64,000 bases of DNA from Halobacteriovoraceae bacterium (GTDB lineage: Bacteria; Bdellovibrionota; Bacteriovoracia; Bacteriovoracales; Bacteriovoracaceae): NCBI GenBank assembly GCA_002713145.1, contig PAVS01000001.1, forward strand, positions 1-64,000, written 5' to 3'. Of this stretch, positions 63,206 through 64,000 are shown in pieces; positions within the stretch are counted from its first letter, which is position 1, and each line of letters opens with the position of its first letter. The notes under the pieces are model-generated. The model searched no databases. It had not been told where the DNA came from and saw only the letters and a program-made list of their open reading frames with translations. A program made the position numbers and the translations under genes.

Positions 63206-64000
63206 GTTTTTGAATCGTGTAGATGAGTTTTTTACGGTCAATAGGCTTACTGATATGTGCATTGCAGCCGACATCAAGACTTTTTTCAATATCAGCCTTA
63301 TAAGCAAAAGCTGTTAAAGCCACGATAGGGATGTGCTTTTTCTGGTGACTTCTCTCCCATGATCTAATTTTTTCAGTGGCAGTATACCCATCCATAATCG
63401 GCATCTGAATATCCATGAGTATTAAATCAAATTGATTATGAGTGTATGAGTTAAAGGCTTCTTCACCATTTTCTACTTCAGTAATTAAGTAACAATCCTG
63501 GTTTAAGTAGGCAGAGACAAGTATTCTGTTTTCTTTGGCATCATCCGCTAGTAAAATATTAACTGGTTTTTGGATAGGCTCTTGAATCTCTTCTTTAGCT
63601 TCTTGATTATCCAATTCACTGTGAAGAGGTTCTATTAAAGGTATGAGGGCCGTAAATGAACTACCTCTACCCAATTCACTTGTCACCGAAACACTTCCTC
63701 CCATTAATTCCGCAAGTTGTTTGACGATGGCCAGGCCAAGTCCTGTACCTCCATATTTTTTAGTGACACTGCTATCAGCTTGTTTAAACCTTTGAAAAAG
63801 TTGTTTAATATTCTCTTCAGAAATACCTATCCCGGTATCTTGCACGGTCATTTGCAGCATATTGGACTCATTAAGTGAGACTTTAATGGTGACTTCTCCA
63901 AACTCGGTAAATTTCACAGCATTACTCAGTAGGTTAAGTAGCACCTGTTCAATTTTTTTAGCATCTGATACAATAACGTCTGGAACTTCAGGAGCAATAT
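63198..64000 (-). CDS. hybrid histidine kinase, C-terminal part (runs off right edge)
   Basis: The open frame continues from the window edge (the first full codon is at 63998, reading IAPEVPDVIVSDAKKIEQVLLNLL), so the ORF-track GTG at 63944 is internal. It shows the end of the HATPase domain (LLNLLSNAVKFTEFGE, VQDTGIGISEENIKQLFQRF, KYGGTGLGLAIVKQLAELMGG) and a receiver domain (NILLADDAKENR, phospho-Asp in LILMDIQMPIMDG, PIVALTAFA, KPIDRKKL). The N-terminal sensor and HisKA parts lie outside. It is convergent with the PAS-PAS kinase and is a second phosphorelay protein in the same spot. Confidence 0.93.
   Translation of the reverse strand, partial: IAPEVPDVIVSDAKKIEQVLLNLLSNAVKFTEFGEVTIKVSLNESNMLQMTVQDTGIGISEENIKQLFQRFKQADSSVTKKYGGTGLGLAIVKQLAELMGGSVSVTSELGRGSSFTALIPLIEPLHSELDNQEAKEEIQEPIQKPVNILLADDAKENRILVSAYLNQDCYLITEVENGEEAFNSYTHNQFDLILMDIQMPIMDGYTATEKIRSWERSHQKKHIPIVALTAFAYKADIEKSLDVGCNAHISKPIDRKKLIYTIQKLT

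Overview
The window looks like chromosome of a low-GC member of the Bdellovibrionota, most likely a Bacteriovorax/Halobacteriovorax-like predatory bacterium. The evidence is indirect. It has an AT-rich but gene-dense Gram-negative layout, a very large set of small signal-peptide proteins with no clear family, many secreted peptidases and hydrolases, a TIGR02147-type regulator (a family typical of Bdellovibrionota and Fibrobacteres), and lipoproteins and beta-barrels with terminal aromatic residues. No phage, insertion sequence, plasmid module or CRISPR array was found; this is chromosomal housekeeping mixed with lineage-specific secretome.

Layout. 1-5.6 kb: the 3' end of a collagen-like gene, a secreted HExxH metallopeptidase, greB with an overlapping LOG-family gene, and tldD-pmbA. 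5.6-13.2 kb: a membrane-anchored protein, a fatty acid desaturase, a secreted EEP nuclease/phosphatase with a methyltransferase, an aspartate-type aminotransferase, a possible beta-hairpin secreted protein, a Cys-rich anchored protein and an MltF-like transglycosylase. 13.2-20.1 kb: PEP carboxylase and the proBAC proline operon. 20.1-25 kb: a Rieske oxygenase, a secreted protein with four tandem repeats, a beta-barrel and a PhoA-type phosphatase. 25-31 kb: frmA-frmB formaldehyde detoxification, an alpha/beta hydrolase lipoprotein, a TonB-like protein and a TonB-dependent receptor. 31-41 kb: an M14 peptidase, a SulP transporter, SGNH hydrolase, STAS and PAS proteins, a frameshifted barrel gene, AlkD-like repair, tRNA-Asp, a Cu/Zn permease, an SDR and a PQQ-type sugar dehydrogenase. 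41-52.7 kb: papain-fold and trypsin-like secreted enzymes, the TIGR02147 regulator, a nonsense-broken small secreted gene, Pmp3, cardiolipin synthase, Rho_N protein, protein-glutaminase-like enzyme, SodC, fumarase and another HExxH enzyme. 52.7-64 kb: a structured intergenic region, a BrkB-like protein, CheB, otsBA (trehalose), a PLD-VTT fusion with an EEP protein, and two convergent hybrid histidine kinases, one running off the window.

The most notable points are: (i) otsB has no ATG/GTG/TTG start upstream of its catalytic DFDGT motif, but it has an AUU codon at ideal distance from a perfect Shine-Dalgarno inside otsA; (ii) a terminator-like hairpin lies almost against the fumC ribosome binding site, so fumC should be transcribed through it; (iii) three hairpins between divergent genes at 52.8-52.9 kb look like a small RNA; (iv) two secreted Cys-His-Asp enzymes, one resembling protein-glutaminase; (v) eight convergent gene pairs overlap tail to tail; (vi) two genes are broken or decoded unusually (a T8 frameshift and an in-frame TAG); (vii) proB seems to be leaderless. 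I could not run any database search; family names rest on motif recognition.
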